A stretch of DNA of 64,000 nt, from NCBI GenBank assembly GCA_014190355.1, contig BJGH01000003.1, forward strand, positions 66,893-130,892, given 5' to 3'. Both the position numbers and the translations under genes were made by a program. The notes beneath the pieces were generated by a model. That model had not been told where the DNA came from, made no database searches, and was given only the letters and a program-made list of their open reading frames with translations. Position 1 is the stretch's first letter, and every line of letters starts with the position of its first letter. The DNA comes from Alphaproteobacteria bacterium (lineage in GTDB: Bacteria > Pseudomonadota > Alphaproteobacteria > Rickettsiales > UBA1997). Positions 8,684 to 17,759 of the stretch are shown piece after piece.

Positions 8684-11600
8684 AATATTTTTTTATTGCT
8701 TAAATTATCGGCGTGTTCAAGCCAGTATTTATTTAATTTTTCTAAAAGAGAATTTTGTTGACAGCGATTATGGAGATGCTGAAAATCAACCTCATCTATT
8801 GATTGATCTTGATTTGCACAGCAATAAAAATATTCAACCTCACCTGAATTATTAGTTTTTTTCTGCAAACATTGAGCACATACCCCCTTCATCATACACT
8901 GCATTGGAGCATTCAAACTGGCTATAGCATATTGAGCCTCGGCAAATTCTTTAACAATATTCTGATGGCGTAATTTGGCAATTTCATGCATTAAACTATC
9001 GTTACCAATTGTAAAAATTCGATTGATTGTTTGCGGATTTTTTTGAAAAAAATCTTTAATTGCCTCAATGACATTGCCTTGAAAAAATTCATTTTTACCA
9101 AAATTCTCTTCAACTGCGATTATTAATTGCTGACAAGATTTTTTCATTCGTGATAGATTCACAATATATGATGCTTGACGATAACCTGCAAAGAAAATAA
9201 CTTTACAGCCATTTTTAGTAAACTCTTCAGCCAAAGCTGTTAAAGGCTGATTTCCTCGCCCTCCCCCAACAAAAACTACTGTTTCATTTTTGGCAATTTC
9301 TGTAGGCTTACCGCTTGGACCCATGAAAACACAAGGTTCATTTTCTTTAAAATTTTTAATCAAGCTAGTTGATCCACCTGTTTCAACAACAATTCCAGTA
9401 ATAATTCCTGAGTCTGAATCAATACTTAAAGCAGTAATTGCTATTCCCTCCATAACTAATTGCTGATCATTTATTTTTTGTGAATAACTTTGATAATTTT
9501 GTAAACGAAAAATTTGCCCAACTTTGGTCAGTTTTGCCTGCAGCTTGGCCTTAACAACAACTTCAATAACATTTTCACTTAAACGATTAATCTTCAAAAT
9601 TTTTACTAAAAAATCTTGACGATAATCAGATTCAACTAAAAATTGATTACTTACTTTATCGCTTAAAATATCTGAATTAGCTTTGCTCAAATTTAAAATT
9701 TTTTCAATTTCAATCACCCCTTTTTTGGCACTAGCCATTGCCTTAACAACACTTCCCTCATAATCTTGATGCAGATCACCAAAAAAACTAATTGCCTGCC
9801 AATTTTTAGGATTAATTTGGTTGATAAATTGCAATTGCGATAGCTCATCACCAATATTTTCTTTAAGCAATTTATTTTTAAGATTACTTTGAGAAAATTG
9901 CTGAGCCATTGGTAGTAAATACTTTTGATCATTTTTTAAATCAAGATTATCCTCGTAAATTATCGATAAATTTGGTGATGTTCCAACAGCAATAATCAAA
10001 CTTCGACAATCAATAATTTTTTGATCCTTGGTTTTAACAGCCTTAATACTATTAAATTGATCGATAATAATTGCCTCAACTTCACAATTTTCAATAAATT
10101 CGATACCCTGCTCTAAAGCCTTCTTAACTTCAAGATGATTCTGGCGATAGGCTGGTGAGTCGATTAGTTTTTTACGATAAAGTATTTTAACATTTCCACA
10201 ACTCTTGTTATTTTTTATGTATTCTTGATAATTATTAACAAATTCTTTAATTATTAACAATTCTTCACCGTTGAAAAATTTTTCTAAATTTTTATTTTGA
10301 TAATTTTCGCCAAAAATTTTAATAAATTTTTCATAAAATATTTTTAATTCAACATCATAGTAAGCTTTAGCTTCGGTTGCACTATCAATTGCTGTTAAAC
10401 CTCCACCAATTATAACAACTGGTGAGCGAATTTGTAAATTGCTAAAAAGATTTTCTTGATATGCTCCACCCAGTTGCAAAGCCATTAAAAAATCTGAAGC
10501 TAATCTCACCCCTTTAGCAAAATTATTTTTTAAATTTAAAATATGTGGTCGACCTGCTCCAATGCACAACGCAATGTGATCAAATCGATAATCCTCAAAA
10601 GCAATTTTATCAGTAATTGTTGAACCAAATCGAATTCCTCCATAAAGATAAAAATTTGTTCTTCTTGATAATAAAATTCTAATTACTTTTAAAAAATTTT
10701 TATCATATCGTGCAGTTATTCCATATTCAACTACCCCTCCAAATCCTGCGATTGTTCTTTTAGAAAGGGGTTCATAAATTTCTGAAAAATTTTTAATTGG
10801 TTTAAATTCTTGTAAATTATTTTCACTATCTCTTCCTGAAATTTCTGCTTGCAAAGGTTCAATTTTCAAACCATCAATTGCAACTACCTCATGACCCAAA
10901 TTAAGCAAATAATGAGTCAAGGTAAAACCAGCAGGACCAATTCCACAAACTAGAATTTTTTTTCCACTACTTTTTTTCATTATTGGCATAGCCAAATTTA
11001 AAGGATTCCATTTAGTCAACAAAGAGTAAATCTCAAAACCATATGGCAAATGCAAAACATCTTTAACAATTCTCGTTTCTATCTGCGGAATATCGACACT
11101 TTCCTGATTTTGAAAAATACAAGCTTTCATGCAATCATTGCAAATTCTACTTCCAGTTCCTGCAATCATTGGATTGTCTATTATCGCTATTGCCAGTGAA
11201 GCAATTGTAAAACCTTGACTTTTTAGCAAATTCATTTCAGAAATTTTTTGCTGCAAAGGACATCCCTGTAACTCAACTCCAAGTTCATCAATTTTAATTT
11301 GGTTAGTTATCTTATCAACCAAACCTGTTCGACAAGAATCTTTATTTTGCTTATGACAGTGAATACAATATTTTGTTTCTACGTGAATTCTATTCAACGA
11401 AAAACCTTGATCGATCAAATCGAATCCCCGAATTTTTTCAACCTGAGTACAATCAAGATTTATTAACAAATTTTTTTTATCAGTTTTTTGAGGAAAATTA
11501 AACAAGCTCCCATCGCGATGCAATAACTTTCCATCTTTACTAAATAAAGCCCAAAGGCAATAATTTTCAATTAACTTAATAATTTTTTGATCTGAATTTG

Positions 11601-12072
11601 TTTTATTAACCTCAACATAAATTAGTTGAGAAAGATTAATTTCCAATTGGTCAGTATTAAGATAATCAATATTTAACTGCTTTAAAATTTTTTTTCCATC
11701 AAATGAATGATCAAAATCATTATCAGAAAATTTTTTTAAAATATTACGAATAATGTATTCTTTTCTAATTTCATAAACAATATCGAAGTCCTTATGCTGA
11801 AGTTTTAAACAAGAATTTTCTTGCTCAATCAAAAATAAATCAACCAAGAATTGTTCTAAAGCTTTAGCAGCTTCAATTAAAGTTTGTGAATCACTATTTT
11901 TATTAATTAAAAATTGCTGATAACAGTTTAGATTATTTTTTTTTAAGAAATCGCTAAATTTTTCGTCAAGTTTTTTTAGACCATCAACACTGTAAAGATC
12001 AACAAAATCAAGATTATAAATGGGATTTAAGAAATTATTTGAGAGCATTTTTAACAATTTGTTCTTCGTCAA
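8680..12072 (-). CDS. Fused GltD-like/PyrK-like flavin oxidoreductase (NfnAB/SudAB type architecture)
   Basis: A 1130-residue iron-sulphur flavoprotein. After about 230 residues with no clear family comes a cysteine-rich region (CIHCHKQNKDSC, then CNDCMKAC) like the iron-sulphur domain of glutamate synthase small subunit. An FAD Rossmann motif (VCGIGPAGFTLTHYL) and an NAD(P) motif (VVIIGGGLTAIDSATEA) follow, and the pyridine nucleotide-disulphide oxidoreductase domain ends near AVGTSPNLS. The last ~300 residues resemble the dihydroorotate dehydrogenase electron-transfer subunit: a ferredoxin-reductase fold with VVFVGGGRGNQPLTALAEEF and terminal 2Fe-2S cysteines (CMMKGVCAQC and a later CC). 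NfnB/NfnA and SudA/SudB carry the same two modules as separate subunits. NAD(P)H:acceptor electron transfer is likely; the acceptor is unknown. The start overlaps murE by 38 bases; Met9 at 12048 is an alternative start. Confidence 0.85.
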   Translation of the reverse strand: MTKNKLLKMLSNNFLNPIYNLDFVDLYSVDGLKKLDEKFSDFLKKNNLNCYQQFLINKNSDSQTLIEAAKALEQFLVDLFLIEQENSCLKLQHKDFDIVYEIRKEYIIRNILKKFSDNDFDHSFDGKKILKQLNIDYLNTDQLEINLSQLIYVEVNKTNSDQKIIKLIENYCLWALFSKDGKLLHRDGSLFNFPQKTDKKNLLINLDCTQVEKIRGFDLIDQGFSLNRIHVETKYCIHCHKQNKDSCRTGLVDKITNQIKIDELGVELQGCPLQQKISEMNLLKSQGFTIASLAIAIIDNPMIAGTGSRICNDCMKACIFQNQESVDIPQIETRIVKDVLHLPYGFEIYSLLTKWNPLNLAMPIMKKSSGKKILVCGIGPAGFTLTHYLLNLGHEVVAIDGLKIEPLQAEISGRDSENNLQEFKPIKNFSEIYEPLSKRTIAGFGGVVEYGITARYDKNFLKVIRILLSRRTNFYLYGGIRFGSTITDKIAFEDYRFDHIALCIGAGRPHILNLKNNFAKGVRLASDFLMALQLGGAYQENLFSNLQIRSPVVIIGGGLTAIDSATEAKAYYDVELKIFYEKFIKIFGENYQNKNLEKFFNGEELLIIKEFVNNYQEYIKNNKSCGNVKILYRKKLIDSPAYRQNHLEVKKALEQGIEFIENCEVEAIIIDQFNSIKAVKTKDQKIIDCRSLIIAVGTSPNLSIIYEDNLDLKNDQKYLLPMAQQFSQSNLKNKLLKENIGDELSQLQFINQINPKNWQAISFFGDLHQDYEGSVVKAMASAKKGVIEIEKILNLSKANSDILSDKVSNQFLVESDYRQDFLVKILKINRLSENVIEVVVKAKLQAKLTKVGQIFRLQNYQSYSQKINDQQLVMEGIAITALSIDSDSGIITGIVVETGGSTSLIKNFKENEPCVFMGPSGKPTEIAKNETVVFVGGGRGNQPLTALAEEFTKNGCKVIFFAGYRQASYIVNLSRMKKSCQQLIIAVEENFGKNEFFQGNVIEAIKDFFQKNPQTINRIFTIGNDSLMHEIAKLRHQNIVKEFAEAQYAIASLNAPMQCMMKGVCAQCLQKKTNNSGEVEYFYCCANQDQSIDEVDFQHLHNRCQQNSLLEKLNKYWLEHADNLSNKKIF

Positions 12073-13561
12073 AAACTATTTTTTTATCGCCAATAATTTG
12101 ATATTTTTCATGACCTTTTCCAGCCAGAATTAAAATATCATTAGCTCCAAGCATTTTTACCGCTTGATTTATTGCCATAAATCGATCAGCAATTTCAATA
12201 ACCTTATTTTGGTTGCAACCAACTAAAATTTCTTGGCGAATATCTTTTGGAGTTTCAGTTCTAGGGTTATCATCAGTTATAATAACTAAATCTGCTAATT
12301 GACAAGCAATTTCTCCCATGATTGGTCTTTTTTTACGATCACGATCTCCACCGCAACCGAACAAAACAATGATTCGTGATTGACGAAAGTTATCATTATT
12401 TTTTTTCTGCTGGATTTTTTTAGCCTGTAACAAAACATTTTTTAAAGCATCTGGCGAGTGAGCAAAATCAATAAAAATTTCCGCGTTATTGGCTAACTTT
12501 ACAATTTTTTGCATTCTGCCAGGAGCTACTTGAATATGATAAAAATTTTCAAGTAATTTTTTTAATTCATTTGCCTTTAAATTATGATTAGCGATAATAC
12601 AACCCAATGCACAAAGCAAGTTATAGGCTTGAAAATCACCATTAATTGCCATTTTAAATTGAAAAGTTTCATTATTAAATTCAAATTTTACATCTTGCAA
12701 ATTAATATCAATTAACTTTAGGAGCTTGGCTTTATAACCATAGTCAATGATCTTGATTTTACGATTATCACAAATTGATTTTATTTTATTAAATTCATCA
12801 ATATCCGCGTTAACTACTGCCACGCCAGAATTATCAACAATCTCGCTAAATAATTTCAACTTACATTGCAAATAATTCTCCATATTCAAATGGTAATCCA
12901 GATGATCTTGTGAAAAATTAGTGAATCCTGCACAATTTATTTTAAGACCTGCAACTCTTTTTTGATCAAGCCCAATTGAACTAACTTCAATTGCTACATC
13001 ATCAATGGCAGATTTTTTTAAAGTATAAAGATTACGATATAATGCTACAATATCTGGTGTAGTAAGACTTGAAGAGGCAAGCTGATCTTTAACCATTTGA
13101 TCACAATTAATCCCAAGAGTTCCAATTGAAGCCGATTTGATATTTAAAATATTTAAAATTTGACGAATATATTCAACACAAGAAGTCTTACCGTTTGTTC
13201 CCGTAATGCCATAAATATTTTTTGGCAATGGTTGATAGAAAATTTTCAAAAATTCAATCAACAGAGCAAAGTTGTTATCACTAGTAATAACTATAACTTT
13301 TGGAAATTGTTGTTGAAAGTGGTTAATTTCTAATAAAGATTGTGAGTTAATAATAATTGTATTTGCTCCTAGCTTAGCCGAAGAAAATGCATATTGAACA
13401 CCATCATTTTTTATGCCCTTCAAGGCAAAAAAAACATCGCCATCTTTTATCAATCTTGAGTCAATTGCTAAATTTTTAACATCAGTTTGAGTAAGCAAAT
13501 GATTATTTGCTATCACTTTAAATTGAGTTTTAACTTGTTCAAGAATTTGTTGAAGCTTCAT
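12035..13561 (-). CDS. murE: UDP-MurNAc-L-Ala-D-Glu:meso-diaminopimelate ligase
   Basis: Adds meso-diaminopimelate to the growing peptidoglycan precursor. The Mur ligase P-loop is GITGTNGKTSCVEY, and the central domain carries FTNFSQDHLDYH. The DDNPRTE motif, which in MurE marks specificity for diaminopimelate over lysine, is present near the C-terminus. I place the start at Met10 of the longest frame (13561) because MKLQQILEQV is a normal MurE beginning and the longer form would overlap pyrF by 50 bases. Even so the overlap with pyrF is 23 bases. It lies in the minus-strand run from ssrA to the flavoenzyme. Confidence 0.95.
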   Translation of the reverse strand: MKLQQILEQVKTQFKVIANNHLLTQTDVKNLAIDSRLIKDGDVFFALKGIKNDGVQYAFSSAKLGANTIIINSQSLLEINHFQQQFPKVIVITSDNNFALLIEFLKIFYQPLPKNIYGITGTNGKTSCVEYIRQILNILNIKSASIGTLGINCDQMVKDQLASSSLTTPDIVALYRNLYTLKKSAIDDVAIEVSSIGLDQKRVAGLKINCAGFTNFSQDHLDYHLNMENYLQCKLKLFSEIVDNSGVAVVNADIDEFNKIKSICDNRKIKIIDYGYKAKLLKLIDINLQDVKFEFNNETFQFKMAINGDFQAYNLLCALGCIIANHNLKANELKKLLENFYHIQVAPGRMQKIVKLANNAEIFIDFAHSPDALKNVLLQAKKIQQKKNNDNFRQSRIIVLFGCGGDRDRKKRPIMGEIACQLADLVIITDDNPRTETPKDIRQEILVGCNQNKVIEIADRFMAINQAVKMLGANDILILAGKGHEKYQIIGDKKIVFDEEQIVKNALK

Positions 13562-14237
13562 TGATTGCCTTAATGAATTGTTGAGCACTTAGCTTAATAT
13601 TGCTACTAAGTAGTATTGGTCTGCCAACCACTAAATAGCTTGAGCCATTGGCAATAGCTTGGAAAACATTAGTGCTGCGTTTTTGATCATCACCAATAAC
13701 CTCATTAAGTCTAATTCCAGGAGAAACAATTAAAAAATCATTGCCAAAAGTTTTACGCAATCTTTTTGCTTCTTGAGCAGAAGACACTACACCATCAAGT
13801 CCAGCCTCCAATGCCATTTTTGTTTTATGTTCAACTAAATCTTCTAAGGTAATTTTTTGATCAAAACCCATCGCAACTAAATCATAACGATCTAAATTAG
13901 TTAAAACACTTACTCCTACAACCTTAATATCCCCCTTAATTCGTGCAACACTTCGCATAATTTCATCATTAGCACAATGAATCGTCAACATATCAACTTG
14001 GTGTTGCTTTAAATTTTCAACTGAGCGAACCATGGTTTGAGTAATATCATAAAGCTTTAAATCGGCAAAAACTTTTTTATTATTTCTTTTAAGATATTTA
14101 ATAATTTCAAAATATTGACCACCCATCATCAATTCTAGCCCGAGTTTGTAAAAGACCACATCATCACCTAATTCGTCTATAATTTTCTTTGCACTATCAG
14201 CATTAGCAACATCCAGAGCAATAATTAGTTTTTCCAT
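13539..14237 (-). CDS. pyrF: Orotidine 5'-phosphate decarboxylase
   Basis: Last step of UMP synthesis. The family signature is present: IIALDVANADSAKKI at the N-terminus, the catalytic KLGLE and DLKLYDI (Lys and Asp of the D-x-K-x2-D array), SPGIRL and LVVGRPI. Length 232 is normal. The ATG shares one base with the plsY stop (TAATG at 14235-14239), indicating coupled translation. With carB nearby it supports at least part of de novo pyrimidine synthesis. Confidence 0.96.
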   Translation of the reverse strand: MEKLIIALDVANADSAKKIIDELGDDVVFYKLGLELMMGGQYFEIIKYLKRNNKKVFADLKLYDITQTMVRSVENLKQHQVDMLTIHCANDEIMRSVARIKGDIKVVGVSVLTNLDRYDLVAMGFDQKITLEDLVEHKTKMALEAGLDGVVSSAQEAKRLRKTFGNDFLIVSPGIRLNEVIGDDQKRSTNVFQAIANGSSYLVVGRPILLSSNIKLSAQQFIKAINEASTNS

Positions 14238-14845
14238 TATTTTTTATTAAATTTACTTTCTTCTCCCGTCATGATTCGTAAAATATTTTCACGATGACGA
14301 ACAAAAATTAATATAAATAGACCTAAGCAAAATACAATTTGTGAAGTTGGTGCACCGTAAGCTGAAGATAATATTACCGTTGAAAAAATTGCTACCAATG
14401 ACGATATTGAAGAAATTCGACATGCGCAAAAAGACAATATCCAAAAACATATCGCTAACATTCCCACCGCAAAATCTAAAGATAATAATACTGCAATTGC
14501 CGTAGCAACACCCTTACCACCCTTGAAATTCAAATAAACTGAATAGATATGTCCCAAAACACAGATCGAACCAATTAACACCAAAAATAAATGCAAATTA
14601 TTAACATCGTAAAACATAAAGCGAGCAATTATGATCATAAAAGCCCCTTTAAAACCATCGAGAATTAAAGTAAAAAACGCTAATTTTTTGCCAGCCAAAC
14701 GCATAACATTGGTAGCACCGATGTTCTTAGAGCCATGCTGTCTAATATCAATTTTAGCATATTTTTTTGCTAATAAATATCCAAATGGAATCGAAGCAAT
14801 AAGATATGAAAAAACTAAAAATAAAAATTGGTAAAAAAAAATCAT
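14237..14845 (-). CDS. plsY: Glycerol-3-phosphate acyltransferase PlsY
   Basis: Inner-membrane enzyme that transfers acyl groups from acyl phosphate to glycerol 3-phosphate, starting phospholipid synthesis. Five hydrophobic segments are visible. The three PlsY cytosolic motifs are present: SIPFGYLLAK and GSKNIGATNVMR, then LNFKGGKGVATA, then VRHRENILR near the C-terminus. Its 202 residues match the family. It begins two bases after the sspB stop. Confidence 0.96.
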   Translation of the reverse strand: MIFFYQFLFLVFSYLIASIPFGYLLAKKYAKIDIRQHGSKNIGATNVMRLAGKKLAFFTLILDGFKGAFMIIIARFMFYDVNNLHLFLVLIGSICVLGHIYSVYLNFKGGKGVATAIAVLLSLDFAVGMLAICFWILSFCACRISSISSLVAIFSTVILSSAYGAPTSQIVFCLGLFILIFVRHRENILRIMTGEESKFNKK

Positions 14846-14847
14846 TT

Positions 14848-15390
14848 TTAATCGTCGTTATCTTTGTTATCGGAATTTATTTTATGCTTACGAAAAGCAT
14901 CAAGCGAAATTACTTTCGCCGATAAATCAACATCAGCACCCTCGGTTTTTCCTTTACTGTTGATATTGTTTGCTTGTTTTTCATCATCAAAAATTCCATT
15001 CTCAATATCTTCAATATCAGCATAGTTAATACTAAATTTCAAGGCAAAATTTATTGATGGATCAGCAAACGAAGTAATAGCTTTATATGGAATTGTTAAT
15101 CTTTCATATTTTCCTGCAAAACTTAAAGAGACTTTAAAATTATCATGCTCAACTACAAGATTTTTGAACTGATACTGAATGGCTACAGTCATTTCTTCCG
15201 GATATTTTTCTTTAAGAACCTTAGACAAAACAACACCACTGTATGATGTTAAAAAGGTAACAATGAAATAATGCTTACCAGGCAAGCCATTTTTTTCTAT
15301 TTTTTTAAGAGTTTCATAAATCACTGAGCGCATAGAGTTCTCAATAATTTCATCATATCCTATTAAATCTTGTTGTATCTTGTTAGACAT
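14848..15390 (-). CDS. sspB: ClpXP adaptor SspB (alpha type)
   Basis: SspB binds the tmRNA-encoded degradation tag on rescued proteins and tethers them to ClpX. The first ~115 residues match the alphaproteobacterial SspB fold (IGYDEIIENSMRSVIYETL, HYFIVTFLT, LVVEHDNFKVSLSF). A flexible acidic linker follows, then VISLDAFRKHK near residue 165, which corresponds to the ClpX-binding tail of alpha-type SspB. A further ten polar residues (INSDNKDNDD) extend beyond that tail, which is usually terminal. The gene begins about 20 bases downstream of the tmRNA gene on the same strand and leads directly into plsY. Confidence 0.92.
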   Translation of the reverse strand: MSNKIQQDLIGYDEIIENSMRSVIYETLKKIEKNGLPGKHYFIVTFLTSYSGVVLSKVLKEKYPEEMTVAIQYQFKNLVVEHDNFKVSLSFAGKYERLTIPYKAITSFADPSINFALKFSINYADIEDIENGIFDDEKQANNINSKGKTEGADVDLSAKVISLDAFRKHKINSDNKDNDD

Positions 15391-15407
15391 TGTTATTGTA
15401 AATTAGT

Positions 15408-15745
15408 ATTAACGCTTGGCTTCTGTTGACAGGTGCCAAGCAAACCCCGATAATTCACTTATCAACTAAGCAGCAATTGCCACTTGTTGAAATTCGAAAT
15501 TATCATTCGCAAGATTATAGTTATCGTTTGCGTTTATTGTTTTTGAACGGATATTGATTGGCATAACCAAACAATCGGCAGTTTCTCAACCGAGTAAAAA
15601 ATTTTCCTTTAGTGATTGTCGAAAGCTATTCACCCCCTAATAAAAACCACAATATATTGATTTTAAAAATTGGTGGAGGTGCTGGGAACCGCCCCCAGGT
15701 CCAAACGTTTATTACAAAAACCGTTTATTACCATAGATCCTCAAT
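15408..15745 (-). ncRNA. ssrA: tmRNA, two-piece permuted form
   Basis: Reading the minus strand, the acceptor piece comes first. It ends in a five-pair T-arm (15694-15698 with 15682-15686), the acceptor strand CACCTCC (15681-15675), a discriminator A and CCA (15673-15671). After 33 bases the coding piece starts with GGGGGTG (15637-15631), which pairs fully with CACCTCC, including one G-U pair. This order is the permuted arrangement of alphaproteobacteria. The tag frame runs from the resume codon GCA at 15531 to TAG at 15466 and encodes ANDNYNL followed by ANDNFEFQQVAIAA, 21 residues ending in the ClpX-type AA. A seven-pair hairpin (15414-15420 with 15435-15441) closes the 3' region. The T-loop reads GGCGGTT instead of a TTC-type loop. 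Outer ends are estimates; the core is firm. Confidence 0.92.
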
Positions 15746-15928
15746 TAAGAAAATCAGCAAATATATTAAAACCAAAAAACAAAATTAACAAGGGTTTTAA
15801 ATTCATAAAATTTGAAAAATTATTAGAACTTTGCTATTAAAAAATTTTTCTAGTATTTTCAATTCAACTTGATTAAAATTCTTGGTTAAAAATCGCTAAA
15901 CAAATAAAAAAACTTATAGAAAAATCTT

Positions 15929-17545
15929 ATGGAAAGTTTGACTAATCAATCATTTTGCGAAGCCGAAGTGAGCAATCGAAAAAAAGTAATTATTCTTGGC
16001 TCAGGTCCAAACCGCATTGGGCAAGGTATCGAATTCGACTACACCTGCGTTCACTGTGCATTTGCCTTAAAAGAAAACAACATCGAAGCAATTATGGTTA
16101 ATTGCAATCCCGAAACTGTTTCCACTGATTACGATACCTCTGATCGCCTTTATTTTGAACCATTAACAGCCGAAGATACTATCGAATTAATTAAAAAAGA
16201 AATGTCGAAAGGAGAATTGGTTGGCGTAAATGTTCAGTTTGGAGGTCAAACTCCTTTGAGTTTAGCAAAATTTCTGCAAGACGAAAATATCCCCATAATT
16301 GGTACTTCACCTGACATGATTGATTTAGCGGAAGATCGCGATCGTTTTAAAAAACTTTTACAAAAATTAGATCTAAACCAACCACAAAATTGTATTGCCT
16401 ACTCTAAACAGCAAGTTCTTGATCAAGTCAAAGAAATTGGTTTTCCAGTTGTTGTTCGTCCGTCTTATGTCTTAGGTGGAAAAGGCATGGCGATAGTTTA
16501 TGATGAAAATTATTTATTAAAATATTTAAGTGAGTATGACGAGGTTTTTGAAACTGGTCCGTTACTTTTAGATCAATTCTTAAGTGATGCCATCGAAGTA
16601 GATGTTGATGCATTAAGCGATGGTAAAGAAGTTTTTATTGCCGGAGTTATGCAACATATTGAAGAAGCGGGAATACATTCTGGAGATTCGGCATGCTCAA
16701 TTCCTCCTTACAGCCTTAGTGATGAGATCATTAAAGAAATTAAAAAAGCTACCGTCAAGTTAGCTTTAGCCTTGGAAGTTAAAGGTTTAATGAATGTTCA
16801 ATATGCAATTAAAGATAATCAGCTTTTTGTTTTAGAAGTTAATCCCAGAGCTTCAAGAACCGTTCCTTTTGTTGCTAAAGCTACTGGTATTCCAATAGCT
16901 AGAATTGCCTCATTGTTAATGATTGGTAAAAAAATTAGTGATTTTAAACTCAAAGAAAAAAAATTAGATTATTTTGCAGTCAAAGAAGTAGTGTTTCCTT
17001 TTGCTAGATTTAACAATGTCGATACTTTGCTTGGTCCAGAAATGAAGTCAACTGGTGAGGTAATGGGTATTGACAAAAGCTTTGCTTTGGCCTTTGCCAA
17101 AGCTCAACTAGGAACCGGGGCAAAATTACCAACAGAGGGTTTAGTTTTTTTATCAGTTAAAGATTCTGACAAAAAATATTTAGTACAAATTGCCTCTAAA
17201 CTTGTTGAGATTGGGTTCAAAATTGTTGCAACACGGGGAACCGCAAAATACCTTGCCGAAAACAATATTCTATGCACAATTGTTAATAAAATTACTGAGG
17301 ATCGTCCTCATGTTGTTGAAATGATTGATCGCAAAGAAATTGCTCTAGTCATTAACACCACTGAAGGAGCTCAGGCTACGCGCGATAGTTTTTCAATTCG
17401 CAGAACCTCACTTATGCGCGGAGTAACTTATACTACAACTATTTCTGGAGCGCTTGCAACTGTTGATGCAATTGAAGCATACAAAAACCAAGGTTGCAAA
17501 TTTGAAGTGTTTGCCTTGCAAGATATTACCCCAAATTTTTTATAA
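15929..17545 (+). CDS. carB: Carbamoyl-phosphate synthase large subunit, C-terminal half only
   Basis: The 538 residues correspond to the second half of the usual ~1070-residue CarB. The carbamoyl-phosphate-forming ATP-grasp domain is present ([66 protein letters not shown] motif), followed by the allosteric MGS-like domain ([27 protein letters not shown]). Only about 18 residues precede the conserved start, so the N-terminal carboxyphosphate half is missing. The DNA upstream is the opposite-strand tmRNA gene and holds no remnant of it. Split CarB encoded by two genes is known in some bacteria and archaea; the partner gene would have to be elsewhere. The frame is intact and well conserved, which argues against a decaying gene. 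Confidence 0.92.
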   Translation: MESLTNQSFCEAEVSNRKKVIILGSGPNRIGQGIEFDYTCVHCAFALKENNIEAIMVNCNPETVSTDYDTSDRLYFEPLTAEDTIELIKKEMSKGELVGVNVQFGGQTPLSLAKFLQDENIPIIGTSPDMIDLAEDRDRFKKLLQKLDLNQPQNCIAYSKQQVLDQVKEIGFPVVVRPSYVLGGKGMAIVYDENYLLKYLSEYDEVFETGPLLLDQFLSDAIEVDVDALSDGKEVFIAGVMQHIEEAGIHSGDSACSIPPYSLSDEIIKEIKKATVKLALALEVKGLMNVQYAIKDNQLFVLEVNPRASRTVPFVAKATGIPIARIASLLMIGKKISDFKLKEKKLDYFAVKEVVFPFARFNNVDTLLGPEMKSTGEVMGIDKSFALAFAKAQLGTGAKLPTEGLVFLSVKDSDKKYLVQIASKLVEIGFKIVATRGTAKYLAENNILCTIVNKITEDRPHVVEMIDRKEIALVINTTEGAQATRDSFSIRRTSLMRGVTYTTTISGALATVDAIEAYKNQGCKFEVFALQDITPNFL

Positions 17546-17759
17546 GTTAAAAAATTTTTTCTCTCTCCTACCACCACAACTTTACCACGCAGATCTGATT
17601 TAATTAACGATTTTTTGTAAAAAAAGTTCAGACCATTTTTTAAATATATCAATTGATGGAAAAATAACAAATTTCCTCAAAATCGATATTGGTTTAGAAA
17701 ATAATTAATGATTATTTTTCATCATTTTTTCTTGTTTTTTATTATTAATCATATCTTTC

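Noticed and set aside
15600..15928. Remnant of the N-terminal half of carB upstream of the C half
   Set aside because: The stretch is accounted for by the opposite-strand tmRNA gene and AT-rich leader; no CarB-like codons are visible.
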